In this document: positions 1 through 5,464 of the stretch, in pieces | Numbering within the stretch: the first letter of the stretch is position 1 | Layout of the letters: the number at the start of each line of letters is the position of its first letter | NCBI GenBank assembly: GCA_003602535.1 | Contig: QQSA01000106.1 | Span: 1-10,736, forward strand | From: Candidatus Poseidoniales archaeon | Lineage (GTDB): Archaea > Thermoplasmatota > Poseidoniia > Poseidoniales > Poseidoniaceae | Length of the DNA stretch: 10,736 nt | Reading direction: 5' to 3' | Made by a program: the position numbers and the translations under genes | Notes under the pieces: model-generated | The model's input: the letters and a program-made list of their open reading frames with translations, nothing else | Told to the model about the DNA's origin: nothing | The model's database searches: none

Positions 1-105
1 ATCTCGGTTGGAGAAAATACATGGATTGATTGTGGAACTCCGGAGAATCTTTTGTTGGCTGCCCAGATGGTTGAAGAAGGTAAATTTACGATAAAAGAGG
101 GTTGA
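1..105 (+). CDS. Sugar-1-phosphate nucleotidyltransferase, C-terminal end (partial)
   Basis: Frame 1 is open from the window edge to a TGA at 103-105 and encodes the last 34 residues of a protein. The piece WIDCGTPENLLLAAQMV is typical of the end of the catalytic domain of NDP-sugar pyrophosphorylases (RmlA/RfbA-like glucose-1-phosphate nucleotidyltransferases), where a W-x-D-x-GT-P-E/D-x-L-x-x-A block contacts the sugar phosphate. Such enzymes join a sugar-1-phosphate and an NTP to give an activated sugar. The TGA shares its A with an ATG of the next gene, so the two are probably translated together, and the neighbour is a nucleotide-sugar dehydrogenase, which fits a nucleotide-sugar pathway. 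The family is fairly sure; the exact sugar and nucleotide cannot be read from this fragment. Confidence 0.72.
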   Translation: MSVGENTWIDCGTPENLLLAAQMVEEGKFTIKEG

Positions 106-107
106 TG

Positions 108-926
108 ATGAAAATTGGAATTATTGGTGCCGGAATTGTTGGTGGAACAATAGAACATTGGTTCAAGGATTATCATGACGTATTTGTTCATGACCCACTC
201 CGGAATACGGAATTAGATGATGTAATATCTAATTGTGACATGGCATACATAGCAGTACCATCCCCTCCTCTGGAAAACGGAAATTGTGATACAAGTATTG
301 TTGAAAGCATTCTTGATCTTCTGCCTGAAGGGTTTGTAGCAGTAATCAAAAGTACTGTAATTCCAGGAACTACTGAAAATTTGCAAAACAAATTTCCACA
401 TTTGAAATTAGCTTATTCGCCCGAATTTTTAGTTGAAAGACATAGGCTGGAAAATTTCGCAAATCAGAAAATTTTGGTAGTTGGAACTAAGCATGATGAT
501 GTCGCGGAAATGGTCTTGAAGCATCATCAAATTGCAGGAGTGTTTGAAGGTGAATTCTTTCACATAGGAAGTACTGAAGCTGAGATGGTAAAATATACAA
601 AAAATAATTTCTATGCATTGAAAGTTATTTTCGCAAATCAAATGCATGATATCTGCGAATCCATGGGAATAAAATGGTCTGTAATTAAAGAAATAATTAC
701 TACCCCCCAAGATCAGCCAATTGGCAATTCTCACCTAACTCCTATCATGGGTCTGAAAAGAGGTTTTGGAGGGAAATGCTTGCCTAAGGATACACTTGCT
801 TTGAGAGAATTGGCACGTGAACAAGGAGTAGATTATAACCTGCTTGATGCTATACAAAGTGATAATAACGCTCTGAGGGAAATCTTTACTGGGAAATCTT
901 CTGACGTAATTACGGAGGACGATTGA
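108..926 (+). CDS. UDP-glucose/GDP-mannose dehydrogenase family protein lacking the C-terminal domain
   Basis: The family oxidises the C6 alcohol of an NDP-sugar to the acid with two NAD+. The Rossmann signature GAGIVGG lies at residues 8-14, followed by AVPSPP, STVIPGTT and SPEFLVER. The middle domain carries the K-x-x-x-N block (VKYTKNNFYALK) and GFGGKCLPKD, with the catalytic Cys at residue 224 (codon 777-779). Full enzymes are usually about 400-450 residues; this one ends at 272, soon after the inter-domain helix, so the C-terminal UDP-binding domain is absent. The frame closes with an ordinary TGA next to a well-placed following gene, so a decayed end is not evident. ATG occurs at 105 and 108; the purine-rich GAGG at 97-100 fits 108 better. 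Activity on a free NDP-sugar is uncertain without the missing domain; it may act on another sugar form or with a partner. Confidence 0.82.
   Translation: MKIGIIGAGIVGGTIEHWFKDYHDVFVHDPLRNTELDDVISNCDMAYIAVPSPPLENGNCDTSIVESILDLLPEGFVAVIKSTVIPGTTENLQNKFPHLKLAYSPEFLVERHRLENFANQKILVVGTKHDDVAEMVLKHHQIAGVFEGEFFHIGSTEAEMVKYTKNNFYALKVIFANQMHDICESMGIKWSVIKEIITTPQDQPIGNSHLTPIMGLKRGFGGKCLPKDTLALRELAREQGVDYNLLDAIQSDNNALREIFTGKSSDVITEDD
914..918 (+). promoter_or_regulatory. Ribosome binding site of the GtrA-like gene
   Basis: GGAGG lies 7 bases before the ATG at 926 and inside the end of the dehydrogenase gene. It decides the start at 926, where TGATG joins the two genes by one shared base, and points to coupled translation. 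Confidence 0.6.
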
Positions 927-1339
927 TGAATCTACCAGAGCATGGCACATTCAGAAGATATGTGGCTACTGCAAGTATCAATTTTGTCGCATTCTACGGA
1001 TTGTGGGAATTATTCATTTTCATCCTTCCAGAAGGGGATTTCTGGCCGACGGTTTCTTGGTCGATCGCGTGGCTACTCGGATCATTCCTCGCCCATTGGA
1101 CACATAGGATTTGGACTTTTGACTCAGATCGGGACACGAGTTGGACTATCCCTGCAAGTATGGGGCTGTACACAATAGGTTGGCTTGGTTCATCGGCTTG
1201 TTACTACATCGGTACTGTTTCTTGGAGTTTAGATGTCAGACTGGTTTTCATTGTGAATTCTAGCCTTTGGGGAGTATTGAATTACTTGGGGCAAAGAGAA
1301 ATCGCATTCAAACAGGTCAATATTTCTCCCCTTTCATGA
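926..1339 (+). CDS. GtrA-like four-helix membrane protein
   Basis: The 137-residue protein is mostly hydrophobic, with four predicted membrane helices at about residues 13-34, 42-59, 76-96 and 101-121. The motif HRIWTF after helix 2 (60-65) and NYLGQREIAF after helix 4 (119-128) match the GtrA family pattern, in which an N/H-x-x-R-x-W-x-F block follows even-numbered helices. GtrA proteins are small membrane partners in surface polysaccharide or lipid-linked sugar transfer, often thought to move a lipid-linked sugar across the membrane. The gene overlaps the stop of the nucleotide-sugar dehydrogenase by one base and has a GGAGG site 7 bases upstream, so it belongs to the same operon. Its last 23 bases overlap the end of the glutaredoxin gene on the other strand. 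The family call is good; the carried sugar is unknown. Confidence 0.75.
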   Translation: MNLPEHGTFRRYVATASINFVAFYGLWELFIFILPEGDFWPTVSWSIAWLLGSFLAHWTHRIWTFDSDRDTSWTIPASMGLYTIGWLGSSACYYIGTVSWSLDVRLVFIVNSSLWGVLNYLGQREIAFKQVNISPLS

Positions 1340-1637
1340 ATCTGAGAAGGGTTTTGAAAGGTCCGACCTTAGGTCTAGGCATAAGTCCAAGCCTCCAGTC
1401 TAATTCTCCAGCCCGGTCAAATTTAACCAGATCTTCAAATCCGCCAATCCATTCGTTATTAATGAAAATCTGGGGTATTTTCTTAGCCCCTTTTGTACGA
1501 AATGAATACTCTGCATCGGTTTTGTGGGACCTTCCTAATTTCTTCTCAACATAGTGGACTCCTTTTTTGTCAAGGTAGTTTTTTGCCGAGACGCAAGCGG
1601 GACATCCTTTGTTAGTGTATATCTCGACCTCGGCCAT
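1317..1637 (-). CDS. Glutaredoxin-family protein
   Basis: A 106-residue thioredoxin-fold protein. After the first strand (VEIYTNK) comes the redox motif CPAC at residues 12-15, a dithiol C-P-x-C site. KKIPQIFIN at 52-60 holds the cis-proline (P55), and IGGFEDL at 64-70 is the glutathione-site GG-x-(D/E)-(D/E)-L motif. This is the usual glutaredoxin order, with a role in reducing disulfides or glutathione-like mixed disulfides in the cytoplasm. Marine archaea may use a thiol other than glutathione, so the true reductant is open. A basic tail of about 25 residues (LMPRPKVGPFKTLLRFMKGEKY) runs beyond the core. It starts at ATG (complement of 1635-1637) without a clear ribosome site, so the message may be leaderless. 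Its 3' end overlaps the convergent GtrA-like gene by 23 bases. Confidence 0.88.
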   Translation of the reverse strand: MAEVEIYTNKGCPACVSAKNYLDKKGVHYVEKKLGRSHKTDAEYSFRTKGAKKIPQIFINNEWIGGFEDLVKFDRAGELDWRLGLMPRPKVGPFKTLLRFMKGEKY

Positions 1638-1716
1638 ATTGCATCGTTACAATAGTTGCATTTCAATCGCGCTATTCTTGGGAGGGTTGAAATCATGCGG
1701 CGCTTACGGCATCCAC
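1638..1716. promoter_or_regulatory. Divergent intergenic region between glutaredoxin and the TerB-like pair
   Basis: This 79-base gap must hold the promoters for both directions. TTGCAT occurs twice in the same orientation (1639-1644 and 1656-1661). GGGAGGG at 1680-1686 is a strong ribosome-site-like stretch, but it lies about 30 bases before the TerB-like ATG and 8 bases before an out-of-frame ATG at 1695. No clear archaeal TATA box could be assigned by eye. Confidence 0.35.
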
Positions 1717-2148
1717 ATGCTGCCCGACACTGTCCATAAGTTACCTCAGGCTGAAAGATTCGCTTATGCTAAGTTACTTGCGTTCATGACTCGAGTTGAT
1801 AATGAATTAACTGTTGAGGAAATGTCTATGTTCGAACAAAGGCTCGGTACAGCCCTATTATCTCCAAAACAAAGGGATGCAATTCGTGCATCTTTGAAGA
1901 ATCCTCCTCCGCTAGAAGAATGCTTAGATGGTCTTGGCGAAGAAGCTGGGCGTCTTGCGCTCAGAGATGCAGTACTTATGGCGGCCTCTGACGGAACTGT
2001 CGATGAAGACGAAAGGGAAGCCCTGGATGAGATTGCAGAATATCTAGATTTACAACCTGATGCCATTAACAGACTACTAACCTGGACTGTTGAAGGTTAC
2101 AGTTGGATGCAAGCCGGATATGATTTGCTTAATGATCTCTCAAGGTGA
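1717..2148 (+). CDS. TerB-like acidic helical protein, copy 1
   Basis: The 143-residue, all-helical acidic protein has two similar halves. Each carries a short acidic loop before a helix: RVDNELTVEE at about 26-35 and ASDGTVDEDE at about 89-98. The D-G-x-x-D-x-x-E pattern resembles TerB-like domains, a metal-binding helical fold named for tellurite resistance but found in many proteins without that role. The following gene is clearly a paralogue: both share L-A-L-R-D, then D-G with D-E-x-E, then A-L and a closing L-x-W. The ATG at 1717 is chosen because the residues upstream (in frame back to 1609) run into the divergent glutaredoxin gene and do not look like protein. A TTG at 1687 is an alternative, though it sits too close to GGGAGGG. 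No membrane segment or signal is seen. Function is unknown beyond the fold. Confidence 0.68.
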   Translation: MLPDTVHKLPQAERFAYAKLLAFMTRVDNELTVEEMSMFEQRLGTALLSPKQRDAIRASLKNPPPLEECLDGLGEEAGRLALRDAVLMAASDGTVDEDEREALDEIAEYLDLQPDAINRLLTWTVEGYSWMQAGYDLLNDLSR

Positions 2149-2602
2149 TCCCCTGCTCCCAAATGCCGCACTATCATTAGCCGAGGAGCAGCGACGGAAA
2201 ATTGCCTGCGTTCTAGTAATGGTTGCTGCTGCAGACGGAGCCTTAGTCCGTGAAGAGATTTCTGCAATTGAGGCCGCCATGGGCGCCATGATGTTGCACC
2301 CTGAAAGCCGTGAAGAAGTGCGTCAGCTCCTTACACAACCACCCGAACTCGATTCTATATTGGATGGAATGGAGGTTTCTGCAATAAGATTGGCTTTACG
2401 AGATTCTGCACTATTGGCCTCTGTAGACGGTGATTATGACGAGAGTGAGCTTTGGGCACTTAGAAGAGTGGCGGATGCAGGTGGTCTTTCTGAAGATGAA
2501 TTGTCAAAAATTCTAGATTGGGTTTCCGATTCTTGGAAACTTTCAGCAAAGGGCCGTACAATAATTGCGATCACGCTACCTGGTGATGATTCGATACTGT
2601 GA
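2132..2602 (+). CDS. TerB-like acidic helical protein, copy 2
   Basis: A 156-residue paralogue of the preceding protein, again with two halves. AADGALVREE at about 31-40 and SVDGDYDESE at about 95-104 are the paired acidic loops, and the second half aligns best with copy 1 (I-R-L-A-L-R-D-S-A-L-L-A). Start choice: the ATG at 2132 gives a 17-base overlap with copy 1. An ATG at 2120 in the same frame would add four residues and lengthen the overlap. The long overlap implies coupled translation and perhaps equal amounts of the two proteins, so a heterodimer is a fair guess. The C-terminus goes beyond the shared domain (about 20 residues, KLSAKGRTIIAITLPGDDSIL). It is soluble, with no signal peptide. 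Whether the acidic loops bind calcium or another metal cannot be told here. Confidence 0.66.
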   Translation: MISQGDPLLPNAALSLAEEQRRKIACVLVMVAAADGALVREEISAIEAAMGAMMLHPESREEVRQLLTQPPELDSILDGMEVSAIRLALRDSALLASVDGDYDESELWALRRVADAGGLSEDELSKILDWVSDSWKLSAKGRTIIAITLPGDDSIL

Positions 2603-2762
2603 ATTCACTATGTCGAATTGTATGTCAAGATATATGACGGATGATGGTTTTGTGTTTCCGGAATAGGGAAAATTGTCGATTTCCCCCCCATGCTTTATTA
2701 TCAGTACCTCCCTCGAAGCAATTAGAGCAATTCGTGAATTCGAATTTAGTGGAAATGATATT
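2603..2762 (+). promoter_or_regulatory. 160-base intergenic region before the THEP1-like gene
   Basis: This is the longest gap in the window. It holds the palindrome TTCCGGAA (2656-2663), then an inverted repeat GGGAAA/TTTCCC (2666-2671 and 2680-2685, 8-base loop) running into seven C (2683-2689). TTTATTA at 2694-2700 could be a TATA box for the downstream gene; a start of transcription would then lie near 2725. The hairpin may instead end the TerB-pair message. No long coding frame of convincing composition is present. Confidence 0.3.
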
Positions 2763-3347
2763 ATGGGAATTCATCCAAAAATTGGAATAACTGGTTTGCC
2801 GAGATCGGGTAAATCTGCAGTTCTAGCAAAAGTCCTTGAAATGCTAGAAGATGAAAGGCGTCGCGAGATTAACGCTAGAGGTGGAGATGGAGGAAATAGT
2901 GACATCATTGGCGGAATGCGTACAGAGCCAATCGTTGAAAATTCTGAAAGAGTTGGTTACAAAGTTATCAATATCAAAACTGGCGAAGAAGCAGTTATGG
3001 CTCACAAGGGCATAGATACTAGACTTCGAGTACTTGGATATGGAATAGATACCGAGGCTCTGGAAAGTGTTGCGATTCCTGCTATTGAGCATGCAAGAGA
3101 TTATTCTGAAGTCATTGTAATCGATGAAATTGGCAAATTTGCGGTTGAATCCGAAGGTTTCGTCAATGTAGTAAGATCGGCATTAGAGGTAGATAAGCCA
3201 ACGTTGCTTGCTCTTCACAAAAAGAGTAGGCACCCACTATTGCAAGATATTCGTAGAAGAGATGATGCTAGAATTCTGGAAGTCACTCCAGTAAATAGAG
3301 CACTATTACCTTACAAAATTCACAAATTAATGCGTGAAACTTACTGA
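2763..3347 (+). CDS. THEP1-type nucleoside-triphosphatase (P-loop NTPase)
   Basis: The 194-residue P-loop protein matches the archaeal/eukaryotic THEP1 (NTPCR) family, which hydrolyses nucleoside triphosphates slowly with broad base choice; the cell role is poorly known. Walker A is GLPRSGKS (11-18). The family block G-x-x-T-E-x-(x)-R-x-G appears as GGMRTEPIVENSERVGYKV (50-68), then TGEEAVMAH for the usual T-G-E-x-x-x-L-A. Walker B is VIVIDEIGKF (117-126), matching the D-E-I-G-K-M/F hallmark. PVNR near the end (176-179) is also typical. A charged stretch (DERRREINARGGDGGNSD, 30-47) between the Walker A helix and the next strand makes it a little longer than most members (about 175-180). ATG 2763 is chosen because it leaves the usual short lead to the first strand; frame upstream to 2673 looks non-coding. 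It appears to be a single-gene unit. Confidence 0.82.
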   Translation: MGIHPKIGITGLPRSGKSAVLAKVLEMLEDERRREINARGGDGGNSDIIGGMRTEPIVENSERVGYKVINIKTGEEAVMAHKGIDTRLRVLGYGIDTEALESVAIPAIEHARDYSEVIVIDEIGKFAVESEGFVNVVRSALEVDKPTLLALHKKSRHPLLQDIRRRDDARILEVTPVNRALLPYKIHKLMRETY

Positions 3348-3388
3348 ATAAGCGCTGGGTTCATGCACTGGAAGGAGTTGGAGGTTTC

Positions 3389-3724
3389 ATGAACCCTGCC
3401 AAAAGCGCCCAAAGGTTGCTTGCTGGCACTGGTCTTGGTTTACTTTTAGTGTCCGGCCTAGGCCTAATCTCTGGAAATATGTCAATTGAAAAACCAGGTT
3501 TTGAATTCATCATTCCTTTGGTTGGAATAATCCTACTGGGACTCTCTGGGCCGACTGGTCGCGGCGAAGGTCCGCTTGCTGGTCTATTCCCTGATGAAAA
3601 TAAATCAAACATGGCCCTTAGAGTCGAAAATGAATTAAACAGTTCAATCAAAGAAGAGGATGTGGGAAATGCTTGGGCCAAGCTTGAGCATACCATGCTT
3701 TCTAAAGAATTGGAGGAAGAATGA
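3389..3724 (+). CDS. Small two-helix membrane protein of unknown function
   Basis: I do not recognise a family for this 111-residue protein. It has a short basic N-terminus (MNPAKSAQR), a glycine/leucine-rich helix at about 9-28, a short loop, and a second helix at about 38-54. A glycine-rich turn (GPTGRGEGPLAG) and an acidic helical tail (about 72-111) follow and would sit on the same side of the membrane as the N-terminus, the cytoplasm if the positive-inside rule holds. Two purine-rich ribosome-site candidates precede ATG 3389 (GAAGGAG at 3371-3377 and GGAGGT at 3380-3385). The TGA stop overlaps the ATG of the next membrane protein (ATGATGA at 3721-3727), so the two are likely a coupled pair that may work as one complex. 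Confidence 0.6.
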   Translation: MNPAKSAQRLLAGTGLGLLLVSGLGLISGNMSIEKPGFEFIIPLVGIILLGLSGPTGRGEGPLAGLFPDENKSNMALRVENELNSSIKEEDVGNAWAKLEHTMLSKELEEE

Positions 3725-4500
3725 TGAACATTAATCTTCCACCAGACGAAGGGAAAAAGAAGAGAAGTATTTACTGGGCTGTTTGCATTATTCTAGGACT
3801 TGTCGGGTGGATTATGTTCATTGGCGCTAGTGCTAATGACGAGCCGGGCGAATATAATTACAGTTATGAGAGATACGAATGTTATGATGGACAATACATC
3901 TATACTCTGGAAGATATCGAAAATGATGGGTATGAAGACTGCGATGACGGTTCGGATGAAGCCGAAGAGAGTACTGGAGTTGCTGAAACTTGTGGAGGGC
4001 TGATGTGTTGTGGATCGTTGATTTTTGCAATCTCGGCCCTTAGTACTAAGAATGACAACCGCAGGGTTGTTGTTATTCAGAACCAGCAACCGCAATTTGT
4101 TCCTGTGGTCCAGCAAGTCGTTCAAAGACCTGTGGTCCAGCCAAGACCAATGGCCCAGCCACGGCCAATGGTACAGTCAAGGGCTCCGGCTCGCCCTCCT
4201 CCAAGTACAAAGAGTCAGGCGCTTGATTGGAGTAGAAAGGCCAAAAATCTTGAACTGGCAAGGAACTGGGAAGATGCTGCAATGGCTTATGAAAAGGCTG
4301 GCATGTATTCAGAAGCTGGGCGGGTTCGTCAAGAAAACCTCGAGCAATCCCAACCAATGGTACAAATTGGACAAGTCGGGAATACCGTTCTTAACGACTC
4401 TGTAATGATTACAGACGGCAATCAGAGGACTTGTCCAAACTGTAGCCAGCCTGTTGAAGCAGAGTGGAATATTTGCCCTCACTGTTCCAGTCAATTATGA
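3724..4500 (+). CDS. Membrane protein with LDLa-like outer loop, TPR-like segment and C-terminal zinc ribbon
   Basis: The 258-residue protein has a KKKR stretch (11-14), helix 1 (about 16-35), an acidic outer loop (36-89), helix 2 (about 90-107), then a cytoplasmic part by the positive-inside rule. The outer loop reads YECYDGQYI and then NDGYEDCDDGSDE (67-79), which resembles the calcium-binding end of LDL-receptor class A repeats, though two of the usual six cysteines (C53, C73) are clearly placed. After a Pro/Gln-rich linker (about 119-163) comes a TPR-like helix pair (about 167-206) and a zinc ribbon, CPNC and CPHC (C237, C240, C251, C254). A short motif, GNTVLNDSVMITD, precedes the zinc ribbon. 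ATG 3721 or 3724 may be used; GGAGGA at 3712-3717 favours 3724. The architecture suggests linking an outside calcium-stabilised domain to inside protein contacts. Function is unknown. Confidence 0.66.
   Translation: MNINLPPDEGKKKRSIYWAVCIILGLVGWIMFIGASANDEPGEYNYSYERYECYDGQYIYTLEDIENDGYEDCDDGSDEAEESTGVAETCGGLMCCGSLIFAISALSTKNDNRRVVVIQNQQPQFVPVVQQVVQRPVVQPRPMAQPRPMVQSRAPARPPPSTKSQALDWSRKAKNLELARNWEDAAMAYEKAGMYSEAGRVRQENLEQSQPMVQIGQVGNTVLNDSVMITDGNQRTCPNCSQPVEAEWNICPHCSSQL
4120..4176 (+). repeat. Short Pro/Gln coding repeat
   Basis: Within the linker of the LDLa-like membrane protein a 15- to 18-base unit coding for Q-P-R-P-M-(A/V) is repeated about two and a half times, with small changes. It makes a flexible Pro/Gln/Arg linker between membrane and cytoplasmic domains and may vary in copy number between strains. 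Confidence 0.5.
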
Positions 4501-4537
4501 GAAAGGTTTGATTTGCTTAACCACTTCCAGTGATTCA

Positions 4538-4544
4538 GAGGGAG
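4538..4544 (+). promoter_or_regulatory. Ribosome binding site of gcvH
   Basis: GAGGGAG ends 4 bases before the ATG at 4549 and supports that start. The 48-base gap before the gene has no clear TATA box by eye. Confidence 0.5.
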
Positions 4545-4548
4545 TATC

Positions 4549-4932
4549 ATGAGCGACGTTCCAGAAGGCCAATTTTACACTAAAGAACATGAATGGATAC
4601 GAGTAGAAGGTGACGAAGTCGTTATTGGGATTACCGATCATGCTCAAGATGCGTTAACCGACATTGTATACATCGAATTACCAGAATCTGGTGAGGTTTA
4701 TGATGACATGGGGGAATTTGCTATCGTTGAATCGGTGAAATCGGCATCGCCTATATTTGCACCTTTGGCAGGCGAAATTACTGCGGTAAACGAAGCGTTA
4801 GAAGACACTCCAGAATTGATGAATCAAGACCCATACGGAGAAGGTTGGATTATTCGAATGAAATTGAATGATCCATCGGCGGTATCCGGGCTAATGTCGG
4901 CTGCAGATTACAAGGCTGAGATTGGCGAGTGA
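4549..4932 (+). CDS. gcvH: Glycine cleavage system H protein
   Basis: The 127-residue protein fits H protein over its whole length. It opens with FYTKEHEWI (9-17), then GITDHAQDALTDIVYIELPESG, and the lipoyl-attachment block VESVKSASPIFAPLAGEI, with the lipoylated lysine at K64. NQDPYGEGWIIRMKL (93-107) near the end is also typical. H protein carries the aminomethyl group between the P, T and L proteins of glycine cleavage on a swinging lipoyl arm; in some organisms it also serves as a source of lipoyl groups. No P, T or L protein gene lies in this window, so the partners must be elsewhere. The start at ATG 4549 has a good ribosome site, and the length is normal. RNase HI follows 7 bases after its stop, probably in one message but without a shared pathway. 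Confidence 0.95.
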   Translation: MSDVPEGQFYTKEHEWIRVEGDEVVIGITDHAQDALTDIVYIELPESGEVYDDMGEFAIVESVKSASPIFAPLAGEITAVNEALEDTPELMNQDPYGEGWIIRMKLNDPSAVSGLMSAADYKAEIGE

Positions 4933-4939
4933 AATTGAA

Positions 4940-5464
4940 ATGCTCCATATTTACGTTGATGGTTCTTGCATTGGAAACCAAAACGTAGACAATGAAACTC
5001 CTGCAGGATGGGGAGTTGTTGTAATAACTGGCTCTAATGATTTAGGCCGAGGGAATGGAGAAATTATGCATGAATTTAATGGTAAAGTAATCACTGATTT
5101 TGAGGATGAAAAATTCATTGGTGCAGAGGTTGGATCGAATAATACTGCTGAATTAACCGCTTTTGCTGAGGCATTACGATGGGCGTTAAAGCAAGGTGTA
5201 AGTGATAAAATCATAATCAAAACTGATTCGCAGTATGCAGGTAACCAGGCGACTGGGACTTGGAAGGCAAAAGCAAATCGTGAGTTGGTAGCGCATGTTC
5301 AATCGCTATGGAATGAAGTTACTGAATTAACAGACTTGAGTTGGGAGCATGTCAAAGCACATAGTGGACATCGTTGGAATGAACGAGCTGATCATTTAGC
5401 AATTCGAGCAGCCAATGATGAGACTCCTCTCTCGCTATCTTTTTGGAAACCTGGTCAGCGTTGA
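4940..5464 (+). CDS. rnhA: Ribonuclease HI
   Basis: The 174-residue protein has the complete RNase HI active site: D7 in YVDGS, E71 in SNNTAELTAF, D96 in KTDSQY, and D151 in NERADHLA, with H141 in VKAHSGH as the flexible histidine of the E. coli enzyme (H124). It cuts the RNA strand of RNA/DNA hybrids with two metal ions, removing R-loops and primers. A longer loop (about 31-62) between the first strands is rich in acidic residues and longer than in the E. coli enzyme. ATG 4940 gives the usual short lead (MLHIYVDGS), 7 bases after the gcvH stop; a TTG at 4922 would overlap gcvH and add six residues. Many archaea rely on RNase HII; a type I enzyme is common in some lineages and may be a transferred gene. 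Its last 10 bases overlap the convergent galU end. Confidence 0.92.
   Translation: MLHIYVDGSCIGNQNVDNETPAGWGVVVITGSNDLGRGNGEIMHEFNGKVITDFEDEKFIGAEVGSNNTAELTAFAEALRWALKQGVSDKIIIKTDSQYAGNQATGTWKAKANRELVAHVQSLWNEVTELTDLSWEHVKAHSGHRWNERADHLAIRAANDETPLSLSFWKPGQR

Noticed and set aside
429..734. Minus-strand open frame of about 100 codons under the dehydrogenase gene
   Set aside because: It lies fully opposite a gene with clear family motifs, and its own protein has no recognisable domain; it is a shadow frame.
1764..2066. Minus-strand Ser/Ala-rich frame under the first TerB-like gene
   Set aside because: Serine-rich low-complexity translation is typical of the antisense of acidic coding DNA; no domain or start signal supports it.
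2603..2762. Possible tRNA or small RNA in the largest gap
   Set aside because: No cloverleaf, T-loop or C/D box pattern was found; only short inverted repeats are present.
3363..3392. Nine-codon frame (MHWKELEVS) ending in ATGA at the two-helix protein start
   Set aside because: Very short and without its own ribosome site; its purines are better read as the ribosome site of the next gene.
4025..4405. Second plus-strand frame of 126 codons inside the LDLa-like gene
   Set aside because: The other frame carries the helix, TPR-like and zinc-ribbon motifs and overlaps neatly with the gene before; this frame has no motif.
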